DNA from: Durusdinium trenchii
Lineage: Eukaryota; Sar; Dinophyceae; Suessiales; Symbiodiniaceae
Length of the DNA stretch: 64,000 nt
Assembly: GCA_963970005.1 (NCBI GenBank)
Contig: CAXAMN010006668.1
Location: 1,372,940 to 1,436,939 of the forward strand
Direction of reading: 5' to 3'
Below the pieces are notes generated by a model. That model ran no database searches. It was not told the origin of the DNA and saw nothing but the letters and a program-made list of their open reading frames with translations. Positions 63,824 to 64,000 of the stretch are shown one piece after another. Positions within the stretch are counted from its first letter, which is position 1. Each line of letters starts with the position of its first letter. Both the position numbers and the translations under genes were made by a program.

Positions 63824-64000
63824 GATTTCATAGTGTTTCAACTGAGTACCCTGAGCCTTCCTCTCCAATCCTCAACCACTCTTTAGGTCCACTGCTACAA
63901 TAGGAGTAGGCCCAACAAACTCGGACATACGTACGCTCAATCTATGTGACGTTTCTTTTGTGTCCCGAACTTCACCCCCCATTATCTCCTCGGCTGGTGG
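63824..64000. other. Right target duplication (63824-63828, GATTT) and unique flank
   Basis: GATTT matches 46391-46395. The remaining 172 bases hold no supported feature. Confidence 0.8.

Overview
The window looks like nuclear DNA of a dinoflagellate, most likely of the Symbiodinium type. The case rests on three things. The LTR of the larger retroelement contains a 15-base exact match to the 3' part of the dinoflagellate trans-spliced leader. The host exons are short, lie far apart, share the + strand, and several are joined in phase only by GC-AG or GA-AG introns. Several exon sequences and repeats resemble families I recall from Symbiodinium proteins. No bacterial operons, rRNA or tRNA genes or CRISPR arrays were found.

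Region 1-30.7 kb and 39.3-46.4 kb: intron-rich host sequence. About thirty exon-like blocks of 70-300 bases are supported by an open frame, protein-like composition and AG/GT (or GC, GA) borders. Almost all are hypothetical. Recognisable ones are an R-SNARE exon (about 23.1 kb), an Hsp70-like fragment (about 9.8 kb, weak) and the C-terminal part of an ISXO2-like transposase (about 25.1 kb). Exons at 17342-20411 fit one gene, 11456-12189 gives an in-phase exon pair with a stop, and 30219-39925 is a gene whose intron received retroelement 1. Between the exons lie microsatellites, a 21-bp minisatellite in two places, a CTACTAG-rich repeat in two places, a short hairpin repeat in three places, a foldback/MITE-like element with 43-bp inverted ends, and a long T-rich tract.

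Retroelement 1 (30734-39300, 8.6 kb) is a Ty1/copia element with identical 112-bp LTRs, a GTTTT target duplication, a copia-type primer site matching the anticodon arm of an initiator-Met-like tRNA, and one 2,740-residue gag-pol frame. It sits in a host intron 28 bp before a putative 3' splice site.

Retroelement 2 (46396-63823, 17.4 kb) is also Ty1/copia, but about three times the usual size. Its 161-bp LTRs differ at one base and it has a GATTT target duplication. It encodes gag, protease and integrase in one long frame. A second long frame holds RT and RNase H followed by almost 3,000 extra residues. That tail contains a Rossmann/methyltransferase-like block also found, in a different place, in element 1. 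It also has a second zinc knuckle, a domain matching RNA 2'-phosphotransferase (Tpt1/KptA) with its Arg-His-Arg-Arg set, and a zinc ribbon. Coding is spread over more than one frame (about two interruptions), so it looks near-whole rather than certainly active. Both elements look recent and lie on the same strand as the host exons.
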